From Haloarcula hispanica ATCC 33960 (GTDB taxonomy: Archaea; Halobacteriota; Halobacteria; Halobacteriales; Haloarculaceae): 64,000 nucleotides of DNA. The stretch covers positions 2,480,001-2,544,000 of the forward strand of contig NC_015948.1 of assembly GCF_000223905.1 (NCBI RefSeq), in the 5' to 3' direction. This document shows, piece by piece, positions 1 through 8,569 of this stretch. The stretch's first letter is position 1; every line of letters starts with the position of its first letter. Position numbers and translations under genes: made by a program. The notes under the pieces are model-generated. The model was not told the origin of the DNA and did not search any database. It saw nothing but the letters and a program-made list of their open reading frames with translations.

Positions 1-144
1 TGGATCTGTGCCGACGACCAGGCCGACCGCGTCTTCCGCGGCCTGACCGGTGCCGGCCGCCGCAACCGCGGCCTCAGCGGTAAGGGCAAAGGGAGCGAGA
101 AGACCCGCCCATCGCTGCGCAGCAACCGCGGCAAGGGCAAATAG
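1..144 (+). CDS. rpl15e: 50S ribosomal protein L15e, C-terminal part
   Basis: This is the last 47 codons of a gene that enters from the left edge. The frame reads [20 protein letters not shown] and ends in a basic Gly/Lys/Arg tail with the motif [10 protein letters not shown], which is typical of archaeal/eukaryotic L15e. The protein belongs to the large ribosomal subunit and lies on rRNA. The strongly basic tail stands out against the acidic proteins around it. The N-terminal three quarters lie outside the window, so the start and promoter cannot be judged. A T-run follows the stop. Confidence 0.93.
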   Translation, partial: WICADDQADRVFRGLTGAGRRNRGLSGKGKGSEKTRPSLRSNRGKGK

Positions 145-154
145 AGCCAACAAC

Positions 155-168
155 GTCTCGTTTTTTGC
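155..168 (+). terminator. T-rich transcription terminator after rpl15e
   Basis: Six consecutive T residues at 161-166 lie 17 bases after the rpl15e stop codon in otherwise GC-rich sequence. Archaeal RNA polymerase terminates at such oligo-T tracts without needing a hairpin. The remaining bases up to 312 hold only the likely promoter (TATA-like stretch around 264-290) of the next gene. Confidence 0.55.
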
Positions 169-312
169 GGCGACGCGGTCACCGCGAAGCACCGCCAGCC
201 AACGATTGTACTGGCAACAAACCGGAATCAAGTCTGGTATCTCAGCGATGCGACGGCCCCCCAAGTGTATACTTGATTAACATTATGTATTTACGAGAGA
301 GACAGGACTCCG

Positions 313-636
313 ATGGGCGAAATCGCCATCCGTATCCGTGGCCTGCCAACGTGGAAGAAGGTGTACTTCGGTCTGGTCGGGCTGGCAGTCGTCGGAATTG
401 CTGCCAGATATGGCCTTTTAGGCCCGTTAGCTGCAGTGGCTTGGTTCCCGTTCGTTGGCGTGAGTACAATCTGGGTTCTGTTCGATGCGCAAGAACAGGG
501 CTTCGAGAATCCAGCAATAGTCGCGTTGATGGTTGCCATCCTGTTGCTTGTGGTCTTTCCCGGCCTGGCGGCGTTACTGACGTACTACTATAAAACAAGA
601 ATACAGCGAGACTCTACCGCCGGAGCCATCCTGTAG
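313..636 (+). CDS. Small membrane protein, unknown function
   Basis: A 107-residue protein with three predicted membrane segments at about residues 17-33, 36-56 and 67-90. The N-terminus contains LPTWKKVYFG and the C-terminus is a short polar/basic tail (YYYKTRIQR). I do not recognise a family. The start is the ATG at 313, preceded by AT-rich promoter-like sequence. Codon use is somewhat less GC-extreme than in the neighbours. It sits alone between rpl15e and another small membrane protein, and nothing in the context gives a function. Confidence 0.75.
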   Translation: MGEIAIRIRGLPTWKKVYFGLVGLAVVGIAARYGLLGPLAAVAWFPFVGVSTIWVLFDAQEQGFENPAIVALMVAILLLVVFPGLAALLTYYYKTRIQRDSTAGAIL

Positions 637-731
637 TTCGGTGGGGCGGGCCTGACGTGAGCCCAGCTAAACTAAACACTGCCGTCGGAAAGGATGCGAG
701 AAATTATACACAGTCCCATCGAATTTCTGCC

Positions 732-1028
732 ATGACTCCCCTGCCCTCCCTCGCAGTGACGGCCGCTGCCCTCGCGCTCTCGGTAACGATGACCTACATT
801 GTGCTGGCGCTCTGTCTCTCACTGGTCGGAGTCGGCCTGTTACGGGTGACGGAGCGGACGACTGTGGCGTACCTAGTCATCGGGGCTGGAACTGGTATCT
901 ATCTCGTCGAGAGCGCGCAGTTCCTGTTTGGTCCGCAGCTGCGGTTCAACGCCGACGGCAGGGTGGTGCTTTTCCTCACCGGCTGTCTCATCATTGCCGG
1001 TGCGGCCGGACTGCACCGCCGACGGTAA
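732..1028 (+). CDS. Small membrane protein, haloarchaeal family
   Basis: A 98-residue protein with three hydrophobic segments (about 5-30, 42-62 and 75-95) ending in the basic HRRR. The frame is open upstream to a GTG at 657, but the ATG at 732 is preferred because the protein then begins directly with a membrane helix and the upstream part looks like a non-coding leader. It resembles short haloarchaeal membrane proteins of unknown function (DUF7521-like, from memory). These are sometimes found next to HTH regulators, but none is seen here. Confidence 0.7.
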   Translation: MTPLPSLAVTAAALALSVTMTYIVLALCLSLVGVGLLRVTERTTVAYLVIGAGTGIYLVESAQFLFGPQLRFNADGRVVLFLTGCLIIAGAAGLHRRR

Positions 1029-1087
1029 ACGCGCGGCGTCCGGTCAGACTACGCTCAGATACCTTGTTCCCGTGCGGTCTGCCTTGA

Positions 1088-2113
1088 CTACCCCCAGACA
1101 CCCTGTTCGCGGTCCATGATACTAACGACCACGACGTGGGGGAGTGTGACGACGGCGATAAACACCAGATACAGCGCGACCCACTCCGGAACGGACCCCG
1201 GCGGGTTTGGGACGAGGAAGTACAGCCCGCCGAGCAGGGCGAGCGAAGCGGCGGTCAGCGGTGCGGCGTCGCGAGCGAACCGCGCCAGGGCAGCTGTCGG
1301 GTCGCGGTTTTCGAGCGCGGCAGTGGCGTCGTCGTCGACCAGCAGGAGGCGGGCGACGTGGCGCAGCGAGTGCCACAGACAGAAGTACACGCCGATGGCG
1401 AGCACCGGCGGGACGAGGGCGAAGTACGCGAGCAGGCCCAGTGTCTCACCTGCGTCGAGCAGCCACGGCCGGCGGGCATCGGCGCGAGCGAACCCGACGG
1501 CCAGCGTCGCCACGACGAGCGCGCCGTAGGCGAGGGCGAGCGCGGTCCGCACGTCGGTCCGGAACGCCCAGCCGATAGCGGCCACGGCGTCGGGCGCGAA
1601 CAGCGAGACGAGGTCCGTCGCGACGCGGCGGTACCACTCCGGGAACGCGAGCAGCGGGACTAGCATCGGCAGGCCGCCGCGGACGAGGACGGTTCCGATT
1701 CGTTGCGGAAGGGTTCGGAGGTGGTCGGCGTCGGCCAGCGCACGCAGCGCGTACAGGTCGCCCTGCCCCCAGTGGAACCACGTCACGGCGATGAAGAGGA
1801 CGAACGCCGCCGCGGGCGCGAGGAACCAGGCGACGGCGTAGGTTCCGCCGACGACGCCGTAGAGCGCGAACACGCGGGCGATAGCCCGCCAGTCCGGGCG
1901 CTTTCCGCGGGTGCGTGCGACCGCGAGGTGGTCGACCGCACCGTGGGGGAGGCCGAGCAGAACGGCACTGACGACCAGCGGGGCGTACTGGAGCGCGGGC
2001 GGTATCGAGACCCCGGCGAGGAACGGAGCAACGACGGCGAGGCTGGCGATCCAGCCGGGGACCAGCGCGACCCGGTAGCGAACCGACGGCTCGACGGTGG
2101 TGCGGCGGCTCAT
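1088..2113 (-). CDS. brp: Beta-carotene 15,15'-dioxygenase, Brp/Blh family
   Basis: Brp/Blh enzymes cleave beta-carotene into two retinals, the chromophore of bacteriorhodopsin-type pumps. The 341-residue product is a polytopic membrane protein with the family's conserved histidines in GLPHGAVDH, FHWGQGD, CLWHSLRH and LPHVVVV. The start ATG overlaps the stop codon of crtY (ATGA), so translation is likely coupled; an ATG six bases further upstream is possible. The substrate comes from CrtY directly upstream, and Bat, the known activator of this pathway, is encoded at the head of the cluster. Confidence 0.92.
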   Translation of the reverse strand: MSRRTTVEPSVRYRVALVPGWIASLAVVAPFLAGVSIPPALQYAPLVVSAVLLGLPHGAVDHLAVARTRGKRPDWRAIARVFALYGVVGGTYAVAWFLAPAAAFVLFIAVTWFHWGQGDLYALRALADADHLRTLPQRIGTVLVRGGLPMLVPLLAFPEWYRRVATDLVSLFAPDAVAAIGWAFRTDVRTALALAYGALVVATLAVGFARADARRPWLLDAGETLGLLAYFALVPPVLAIGVYFCLWHSLRHVARLLLVDDDATAALENRDPTAALARFARDAAPLTAASLALLGGLYFLVPNPPGSVPEWVALYLVFIAVVTLPHVVVVSIMDREQGVWG

Positions 2114-2835
2114 TCCCATCTGTCCCGAAGCCAGATGTAGAGCACGACTCCCTGCACGACGAACAGCGTCGTCAGGAAGAAGAACACCGCCTCCTCGATG
2201 GGCAGGTCGAGCAGGGGAATCGTGTAGCCGGTCGTGTACTGTTTCGAGAGGGTCCAGACGCCGAGTCGGATGGCGACGCTGTCGATACCGCAGAGATAGG
2301 CCGCCGGAACCAGTGTCGCGCCGCCGACGGTCCGCCACTCCTTGGCGAGGAACTGCCAGCCGAAGGCCCACTGAATGGCGAGAATCGGCCCGCTCCAGAC
2401 CAGCAGCGACCCGAGGTACAGTCCCGAGTCGGAGCGCAGGAGCACGAGGCCGGACAGAACGACGACGAGCGCAGCGGCGAGTCCAACGAGCCGCGTCCGC
2501 ATCGGCGTGGCTAGCTGGCGCTCAGTGTCCACCCGAAACCGGGCCACCCACAGCCCGACCATCGCGGTCTGCAAGACGAAAAAGAGGTACTCGCCGAGGG
2601 GAATCGACCAGAACCGCACCAGTACGGCGCCGTCGCCGTACCACCAGACGCCGCGTCGAATGAGCGCGCCGTCCCACGGCGTCGTGTAGACGAGCGCCAG
2701 GCCTGCAAGGATTGCCGTCCCTGTAAGGACGTCCCGGCGGTTCCCGAGGCGGTATGTCGCCGTCAGTGCCAATCCAGCCACGACCGGCACCACGAACAGG
2801 GCGTGGAACTGGAGATACGTGAGCGTAGGCAACAT
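2110..2835 (-). CDS. crtY: Lycopene beta-cyclase
   Basis: Converts lycopene to beta-carotene in the membrane. The 241-residue protein has about seven hydrophobic segments and is a fusion of the two small CrtYc/CrtYd-like halves: PLGEYLFFVLQT in the first half and LPIEEAVFFFLTT in the second are the repeated PxE(E)xxFF motif of this cyclase type. It lies between crtB (48-base gap) and brp (ATGA overlap). The three genes therefore likely form one transcript running phytoene synthesis, cyclisation and cleavage to retinal. Desaturation of phytoene to lycopene must be encoded elsewhere. Confidence 0.94.
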   Translation of the reverse strand: MLPTLTYLQFHALFVVPVVAGLALTATYRLGNRRDVLTGTAILAGLALVYTTPWDGALIRRGVWWYGDGAVLVRFWSIPLGEYLFFVLQTAMVGLWVARFRVDTERQLATPMRTRLVGLAAALVVVLSGLVLLRSDSGLYLGSLLVWSGPILAIQWAFGWQFLAKEWRTVGGATLVPAAYLCGIDSVAIRLGVWTLSKQYTTGYTIPLLDLPIEEAVFFFLTTLFVVQGVVLYIWLRDRWE

Positions 2836-2883
2836 TAATTCAGATACAGCCGGTGGTCAGAAACGATACCCGGTGCGTGGCTG

Positions 2884-3855
2884 TCATCCACGCCACGCGG
2901 GTTGCCCGTGGCCGTGGGCGTCCGTCGGCGTCTCGCCGGGGCCGCGCTCGGAGACAGCGCTCACGGTGTAGAACGTCGCTTCGGGGTCGCCGTTGCGCCG
3001 CCAGTGCCACCACGTACGGGCGAGCAACCACAGCCGGCGACGACGAGTGAGTTCCGGCGTCTCCGTCAGCACGTCGTAGCCACGGTCGCGGATGAGTCGG
3101 TGGTGGTCAGCGTACAGGACCGCAGCCAGCAGCACGCCGAACTGGCAGTCTTCCGGGAGGTATCGGATGCCGGCGACGCCCTCGCGGTACAGTTCGTCGG
3201 TCCGAGCCAGTTCCTCCTGCATCACGGCACGGAAGGCGTCGTCGACCTCGGCGTCGGCCAGTTGCTCCTCGGTGACGCCGTGGCGGTCGAGCGTCTCCTG
3301 TGGGAGGTACACCCGGCCGTAGTCGTGGATGTCCTCGCGGACGTCCCGCAGGAAGTTCGATAGCTGGAACGCTTCGGCCAGCGCCGTCGCGTGGGGCAGG
3401 GCCTCCGCCTTCTGTGGCGGGTCCATCACCTCCGTCATCATGTGGCCGACAGCGACGGCGGAGCCGCCCATGTACTCACGGAGGTCCTCGAACGTCTCGT
3501 AGCGGGCCTGTGCGATGTCCATCTCCATCGCGTCGATGAAGACGTTGATCGTCTCCTCGGAGATGTCGTGACGCTCGGCCAGGTCCTGAAACGCCGCCAT
3601 GACCGCCTCGTGGTCGGTCTCGGCCGGGTCGACGTTCCCGAGCGCGGCCTCGCGGATTACCTCCAGTTGCTCGTGCTGGACGGTCGGGGGCGGCCCATCC
3701 GTCTGGTCGACGACCTCGTCCGCGACCCGGAAAAAGGCGTACATGACGTAGGTCGGGTGGCGGATACGCTCCGGAAGCAGACGCGTCGCGAGGTGAAACG
3801 TCCGGCCGGTCTCCTGCTGTATCGATTTGCTGGTTTGGATGTTATCGGAGTGCAT
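2884..3855 (-). CDS. crtB: Phytoene synthase
   Basis: Condenses two geranylgeranyl diphosphates into phytoene, the first committed step of C40 carotenoids. The 323-residue protein carries both Asp-rich motifs that bind Mg-diphosphate: DEVVD near residue 48 and DVREDIHDYGRVYLP near residue 172. The length is normal for the family. The start ATG at 3855 gives the usual short polar leader before the catalytic helices. It heads the crtB-crtY-brp set, and about 60 bases upstream is a sequence resembling the Bat-responsive element known from Halobacterium. Confidence 0.95.
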   Translation of the reverse strand: MHSDNIQTSKSIQQETGRTFHLATRLLPERIRHPTYVMYAFFRVADEVVDQTDGPPPTVQHEQLEVIREAALGNVDPAETDHEAVMAAFQDLAERHDISEETINVFIDAMEMDIAQARYETFEDLREYMGGSAVAVGHMMTEVMDPPQKAEALPHATALAEAFQLSNFLRDVREDIHDYGRVYLPQETLDRHGVTEEQLADAEVDDAFRAVMQEELARTDELYREGVAGIRYLPEDCQFGVLLAAVLYADHHRLIRDRGYDVLTETPELTRRRRLWLLARTWWHWRRNGDPEATFYTVSAVSERGPGETPTDAHGHGQPAWRG

Positions 3856-3914
3856 TGAAAGCTATCGGGCGGTCATTCGGCGGGCGATGCGTCGCGCACT
3901 TGTCGGCAGGCTGT

Positions 3915-3929
3915 CCGTAATAGTTCGGT
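3915..3929 (-). promoter_or_regulatory. Candidate Bat-type upstream activating site before crtB
   Basis: Read on the minus strand the site is ACCGAACTATTACGG, which matches 12 of 15 positions of the bop UAS consensus ACCcnactagTTnGG as I remember it. Read on the plus strand, one base over (3914-3928), it matches 12 of 15 as well, so it is nearly symmetric. It lies about 60 bases before the crtB start, where an activator or TATA element would be expected. The functional assignment is inference; Bat-dependent sites are established for Halobacterium bop, brp and crtB1. Confidence 0.4.
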
Positions 3930-4111
3930 CGATCCGTGAGTGCACCGCTGTCACGGGGGACTGTGTCCCGTCGGTTCGCCGGAGACAAACAGGACACTGG
4001 TTCCGTATCACTACATGTATATACGGTTGTTATCGGTATAAGCGGACTACCAAACTGCTTCGGGAATCGTGCCAGGAGTCCGCCGCAGGCGTAGGGATTC
4101 GCAAGCACTGG

Positions 4112-5692
4112 TTACCAGTTTTCGAACACTTCTTCCAGTAGCTTTCGCTCACCCGCACGGAGGTGCTGGTGGAACGTCGACGGACAGATGTCCATCGACT
4201 CGGCCAGTTGCTCGCCGGAGACGTCGCGTGGCCAGTCGAAGAAGCCGCCGAGAAACCCCTTCCGGAGCGCCGTTAGCTGGCGGTTGGTCAACCGCTCTTC
4301 GACGTTTGCGATGAACGCCTGACGGGAGACCGGCGGTTCGTCCCGTTCTCGCACGGAGAGCAGTTCCGTTTCCGGATACTGGCTGCGGACCTGCTCGACC
4401 ACGCTTCGGGTCTCCATCGACGCCGGGAGCGTGACGGTGACTGTCGCCTTCCCCGGTTCGACCAGAATGTCGCCCGTCTGGGCCCCGCGGTCGGCGACGA
4501 CCGAGACGACCGGCGGGTCCGAGACGGTGAATTCGAACAGCGCCGACGAGTCCGCCGTCGAGACGTGCGAGACGCCCGACACCTGCGGGTGGTCGGCGGC
4601 GACGGCACAGACCGCCGAGGGGTCGTCCGTCTCGACGAGGAAGAACATCACCGTCTCCTCACCGTCGGGGACGCTCCCACCGTACTCCATCGAGCAGCCG
4701 AGTTCGCTCGCCACGTCGATGTAAAAAACGTCGGGGTCGGTGACCTGCAGTTCGAGTTCGGTGACGTTGTCGGCGGTCAACAGCCGGCTGGTCTCGCGGG
4801 CGTCGATGGCCGCCGCGGTCGCCCGCCCGATGGTCCCCAGTACGGCCTGTTCGCGAGGGTCGAACACGTCGTCGCTGTCGGCGTAGACGGTAAGGACGCC
4901 GTACAGCGACTCGCCGGAGACGAGCGGGACTGCCGCGACCGACGCGACGTCGGAGTCGGCGAGTCGGCTGTGTTGCTCGTCGATGTCACCGGTCACGACC
5001 TGCATCTCCTCGGTGCGGGCCGCCTTCGCAACCGGGTCGTCGGCGTCCAGCGGGATGGACAGCGTTGTCGGGTGGTCGGCGGAAAGCGCCGTCGACGACA
5101 GCGTCTCGTCGCGCAGGTCGAGTTCGGACACCCAGGCGAACTGGTAGGAGTCGACCTCGGCCAGCCGGTCACAGACGGTCTGCTGGATGGCCTCGCGCGA
5201 GTCGACGGTCAGTACGTCGCCCATCACCGCTTTCAGCAGCCCGTCGACCCGGTCGACGAGCTGTGTGAGGTTCTGGCGCTCGGCCTTGAGCTCCTCGCTG
5301 CGGCGCTCGGCCGCCAGCTCGGCGAGCTTCCGCTGGGTGATATCGATGTGTGCGACGACTGCGCTCCCGGCCTCGTCGTCGGGCAGCGGTGCGACCCGCA
5401 TCAGAAACCACTGCTTCTCCTCCGGGGAGTGACACGGGTACTCCATCGTGAACAGGTCCTGCTCACCGTCGATGACCGACTCGATGCCGCCGAGTGCCTG
5501 CCCGGCGTACTCGTCGGCGTCGATGTCGGTCGTCGCGAAGTAGTTCGTCCCCTCCATCTCCCCATCCTCGTCGCCCGCGAACTCCCGCCAGGCGCGGTTG
5601 GTGAACAGGATCGTCCCCTCGTCGTCGAGGACAGCGATATTGATGGGTAGCGTGTCCAACGTCGAGTGAGCGAGTGTCTCTGGTGGCTTCAT
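4112..5692 (-). CDS. bat: Bat: PAS-GAF-HTH regulator of retinal genes
   Basis: Bat activates bacteriorhodopsin and retinal synthesis genes in response to low oxygen or light. The 526-residue protein has an N-terminal PAS domain (about 15-125, with the FTNRAWREFAGD core), a short coiled linker, a GAF domain (about 150-300), the Bat-type beta-rich domain (about 310-450) and a C-terminal HTH-10 domain (about 455-520, with LTNRQLTALRKGFLGGFFDWPR). The domain order is that of Halobacterium Bat. It lies upstream of crtB on the same strand with a 256-base gap. A TATA-like TTTATTCA is present about 60 bases before its ATG. HTH-10 paralogs are common in haloarchaea, so the neighbourhood supports this name more than the domains do. 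Confidence 0.85.
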   Translation of the reverse strand: MKPPETLAHSTLDTLPINIAVLDDEGTILFTNRAWREFAGDEDGEMEGTNYFATTDIDADEYAGQALGGIESVIDGEQDLFTMEYPCHSPEEKQWFLMRVAPLPDDEAGSAVVAHIDITQRKLAELAAERRSEELKAERQNLTQLVDRVDGLLKAVMGDVLTVDSREAIQQTVCDRLAEVDSYQFAWVSELDLRDETLSSTALSADHPTTLSIPLDADDPVAKAARTEEMQVVTGDIDEQHSRLADSDVASVAAVPLVSGESLYGVLTVYADSDDVFDPREQAVLGTIGRATAAAIDARETSRLLTADNVTELELQVTDPDVFYIDVASELGCSMEYGGSVPDGEETVMFFLVETDDPSAVCAVAADHPQVSGVSHVSTADSSALFEFTVSDPPVVSVVADRGAQTGDILVEPGKATVTVTLPASMETRSVVEQVRSQYPETELLSVRERDEPPVSRQAFIANVEERLTNRQLTALRKGFLGGFFDWPRDVSGEQLAESMDICPSTFHQHLRAGERKLLEEVFENW

Positions 5693-5820
5693 TCAGTGTC
5701 CCTGGCTCCGAATAGCCGATACCCTGTGTAGTGGCGGCGGGTGAATAAACGTGTGGCCCGGAACGGGGAACTGTTGCCTGTGCGGAAAGCTCTAAGCGCT
5801 GTCAGTCGCAACTGGTTCGT

Positions 5821-6105
5821 ATGTTCGGGTCCCGGAGTTCCCGGGGGGAGTCAGTCACCTGCATCGCGTGTGGGGAGTCCGTCCCACGGTCCGAGGCCCG
5901 CGAGTACGACAAACACGGCGACCGGTGGGACCGCCGGAACAAGACGTTCGAGCACCTCTGTAAAGCCTGTTTTGCCGACCTGTGCCAGCAGCCGCGGGAC
6001 GGCCTCGAAACGACGCTTGACGCCGCCGGGGCCGGCGAGACCGACCAAGAGACCTTCCTGAGACGGTTCCGAGAACTCTCCGAGGGCGACACGCACAGGG
6101 AATGA
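5821..6105 (+). CDS. Small zinc-finger protein, haloarchaeal
   Basis: A 94-residue protein with two cysteine pairs, CIAC (residues 14-17) and CKAC (about 47-50), spaced to bind one zinc, in an acidic and charged frame. This family of small haloarchaeal zinc proteins (DUF7562-like, from memory) has no assigned function; nucleic-acid or protein binding is the usual guess. It is transcribed divergently from bat and precedes the RNB ribonuclease gene by 66 bases, so co-transcription with it is possible. Confidence 0.78.
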   Translation: MFGSRSSRGESVTCIACGESVPRSEAREYDKHGDRWDRRNKTFEHLCKACFADLCQQPRDGLETTLDAAGAGETDQETFLRRFRELSEGDTHRE

Positions 6106-6171
6106 GACGCGGAAGTCACGGCCCAGTCCCACCCCGACAGCCCTAACTACGCCCTGTTCGTACCGGGTGAC

Positions 6172-7545
6172 ATGACTACAGAGGACGCGCAAGCGGCCGC
6201 CGGGACCGCCGAGGGGCAAGGCCCCGTCGAGATCGACCCGGAGATGGCCCGCCATCTGGAGAACAAGCGCGAGGAACTGTTCGAGAAGTTCGGCATCCCC
6301 GACGAGTTCCCGCCCGAGGTACTGGAGGAGGCCAAAGAGCGCACGCAGGGCGTCCAGGCCGAAATCGAGGACGAGGTCGACGAACGCGAAGACCTCCGGG
6401 AGATGACGACCTGGACGACCGACCCCATCGACGCCCAGGACTTCGACGACGCCATCTCCATCGAGGAGCGCGAGGACGAGATCGTCCTCTGGGTCCACAT
6501 CGCCGACGTGACTCACTACGTCAACCCCGACACGAAGATGTGGGAGCAGGCCGTCGAGCGCGGGAACACCGTCTACCTCCCGGCCTACACCGTCCACATG
6601 CTGCCGCCCGTCCTCGCCGAGACCGTCTGTTCGCTGGTCCCCAACGAGGACCGCCTGGCCCACACCGTCGAGATGCACCTCGACAAGGAGAACCTCGGCT
6701 ACGAGGAGATCAACATCTACAAGTCCGTCATCCGCTCGGACGCTCGCCTGACCTACACCGAGGCCGAGCGCCTGCTGGACGAGCCGGAGACCGCAGAAGA
6801 CGTGCTAGAGGACCAGAGCGTCGACCTCGCGGAGAAGACCGAGCGCGTCTGGGAACTGGCCGACCGGATGCACGAGCAGCGCAAAGAAGAGGGCTCGCTC
6901 GTCCTCAACCCCGCCCGCGACCGCGCCCACACCATCATCGAGGAGTGTATGCTGAAGGCCAACAAGGCCGTCACGCACGAGCTGATGTGGAACCGCGGCG
7001 TCGAGGCGATGTACCGCGTCCACCCACAGCCGAGCCCCGACGAGTGGGACGAGGCGCTGGTCGAGATTCAGGAACTCGACGGCGTCTCCATCCCCGGCGA
7101 CGCCTGGGACGACCCGCGAAAGGCCGTCAACGCCACGCTCGAACAGGCCCCCGGTCGCCAACTCGACAAGATTCAGTGGGCCGTGATGAAGGTCATGCCA
7201 CGCGCGAAGTACATGAACGACCCCTTCGGCGGCCACCACGCCCTGAACTTCGAGATTTACGGCCACTTCACCTCGCCGATCCGCCGCCTGTCGGACCTCA
7301 TCAACCACTGGATCGTCTACACCAACGACGTGCCCGAGGACCTCGTCGCGCTGTGTGACCGCGCCAGCGACCGCCAGAAGGACGCCGAGCAGTGCGAGCG
7401 CGAGTACAAGAACTTCCTGCAGGAGGTCGGTCTGGACCCGTCAGCGGTCAACAACCGCGGTATCGAAGTCGTCGAGAATCCTGATGACGATGGCGAGGAT
7501 GAAGACGCTGAAGCCGATGCCGCCGACGCAGCCGTTGAAGAGTAA
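6172..7545 (+). CDS. rnr: RNase R/RNase II family 3'-5' exoribonuclease
   Basis: Degrades RNA from the 3' end. The 457-residue protein consists mainly of the RNB catalytic domain: the metal-binding motif DPIDAQDFDDAIS lies near residue 82, followed by HIADVTHYV, and FTSPIRRLSDLINH occurs near residue 365. It lacks the cold-shock and S1 RNA-binding domains of bacterial RNase R, as in other haloarchaeal versions. The C-terminus is a strongly acidic Asp/Glu/Ala tail. The start ATG at 6172 is about 28 bases after a TATA-like CCTAACTA, which suggests a leaderless mRNA. Haloarchaea lack an exosome, and this enzyme is thought to replace it. Confidence 0.93.
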   Translation: MTTEDAQAAAGTAEGQGPVEIDPEMARHLENKREELFEKFGIPDEFPPEVLEEAKERTQGVQAEIEDEVDEREDLREMTTWTTDPIDAQDFDDAISIEEREDEIVLWVHIADVTHYVNPDTKMWEQAVERGNTVYLPAYTVHMLPPVLAETVCSLVPNEDRLAHTVEMHLDKENLGYEEINIYKSVIRSDARLTYTEAERLLDEPETAEDVLEDQSVDLAEKTERVWELADRMHEQRKEEGSLVLNPARDRAHTIIEECMLKANKAVTHELMWNRGVEAMYRVHPQPSPDEWDEALVEIQELDGVSIPGDAWDDPRKAVNATLEQAPGRQLDKIQWAVMKVMPRAKYMNDPFGGHHALNFEIYGHFTSPIRRLSDLINHWIVYTNDVPEDLVALCDRASDRQKDAEQCEREYKNFLQEVGLDPSAVNNRGIEVVENPDDDGEDEDAEADAADAAVEE

Positions 7546-7602
7546 CGGCTAGCTAAAGTATCGGGTTCTGTTGTGCATGGTTCTGCAGCTACGGCCGTCG
7601 GG

Positions 7603-7725
7603 AGCCAGAAAGCCCCGGCTGGGTGGGACTGAAAGGGGCCGTGCTATCGGCGAACTCCGACGACGCAAGCACGCGAAGCGCGCGCAGCGAGGCGCAGGAG
7701 CCGATAGCGCGGGGGCTTTCTGGCT
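7603..7725. ncRNA. Nested inverted-repeat element, candidate structured RNA
   Basis: The outer arms AGCCAGAAAGCCCC (7603-7616) and GGGGCTTTCTGGCT (7712-7725) pair perfectly over 14 bases. Inside, 7641-7651 pairs with 7700-7710 over 11 bases including one G-U, closing a GC-rich core of about 48 bases. Between the stems on the left lies an unpaired G-rich strand, GGGTGGGACTGAAAGGGG. A TATA-like CTAAAGTAT at 7553-7561 stands about 25 bases before the likely start of such a transcript. No open frame fits. It could be a non-coding RNA, a long hairpin terminator, or a small mobile inverted-repeat element; I cannot decide among these. Confidence 0.5.
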
Positions 7726-7828
7726 GTTCAAATATCACCACAAAGCCGTAGCAGCACCAAACAACCATCCCAGAGAGTCGCACATAGCAACAGCAAGACC
7801 TTTTCACAGTCGGTACGGCACTGCCCGT

Positions 7829-8569
7829 ATGTGCCCTCCAGCACCCGCAATCGTCACCGAGGGGTTGACGAAGCGCTACAGTGGGGTCTCGGCGATAGCG
7901 GACCTCGACCTCACGGTCCCGCGTGGGAGCGTCTTCGGCTTCCTCGGCCCCAACGGCGCGGGTAAGACCTCGACGATTCGCATCCTGACGACGTTGACGA
8001 ACCCAACAAGCGGCACCGCGCGGGTCGCCGGTGAGTCGGTCGCCGACCGCGCAGCGGTGGTCGAACACATCGGCTTCCTGCCGGAGGAGCCGCCGCTGTA
8101 CGACGAACTCACCGGCCGCGAGCAGCTGGAGTACGTCGCCGGCCTGCGCGGGCACGAGGACTGGGGCCGCGTGGAATCGCTGCTCGACCGGTTCGACCTC
8201 GACGAGGACGCCGACCGGCGCGTCGAGACGTACTCGAAGGGGATGAAACAGAAGCTCGGGCTGGTCCAGGCGCTGTTGCACGAGCCGGAGGTTCTCTTTC
8301 TGGACGAACCGACCTCAGGGCTGGACCCGCGGGCCGCCCGGACAGTGCGTGACACCATCAGCGAAGTCGCGGCCGCTGACACGACGGTCTTTCTCTCGAC
8401 GCACATCCTGCCCGTCGTCGAGGAGCTGGCTGACACCGTCGGCGTCCTGTACGACGGCGACCTCGTCGCGGAGGGGTCTCCCGATGAACTGACCGACAGC
8501 GTCGAGTCCGGGAGCACGCTCGAAGACGTGTTCCTCGACGTGACCAGCGAGCACCCGGGAGAGCGATGA
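7829..8569 (+). CDS. ABC transporter ATP-binding protein (ABC-2 exporter)
   Basis: The 246-residue nucleotide-binding subunit powers an exporter. Visible motifs are the Walker A FLGPNGAGKTS near residue 42, the signature YSKGMKQKLG near residue 140, the Walker B VLFLDEPTSGLDP and the switch His in STHI. The frame is open further upstream into the structured intergenic element, but the ATG at 7829 gives a normal N-terminus (APAIVTEGLTKRY). The permease gene follows with an ATGA overlap. The substrate is unknown; the subfamily includes CcmA/DrrA-like and Na+ or drug exporters. Confidence 0.9.
   Translation: MCPPAPAIVTEGLTKRYSGVSAIADLDLTVPRGSVFGFLGPNGAGKTSTIRILTTLTNPTSGTARVAGESVADRAAVVEHIGFLPEEPPLYDELTGREQLEYVAGLRGHEDWGRVESLLDRFDLDEDADRRVETYSKGMKQKLGLVQALLHEPEVLFLDEPTSGLDPRAARTVRDTISEVAAADTTVFLSTHILPVVEELADTVGVLYDGDLVAEGSPDELTDSVESGSTLEDVFLDVTSEHPGER

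Noticed and set aside
155-300. Short plus- and minus-strand open frames between rpl15e and the first membrane protein
   Set aside because: They overlap the terminator and promoter and give low-complexity Ala/Arg-rich translations.
4031-4075. A second bop-UAS-like stretch (GCAGTTTGG on the minus strand) about 200 bases before crtB
   Set aside because: It matches 11 of 15 consensus positions and would give a very long leader; the site at 3915-3929 is nearer and fits better.
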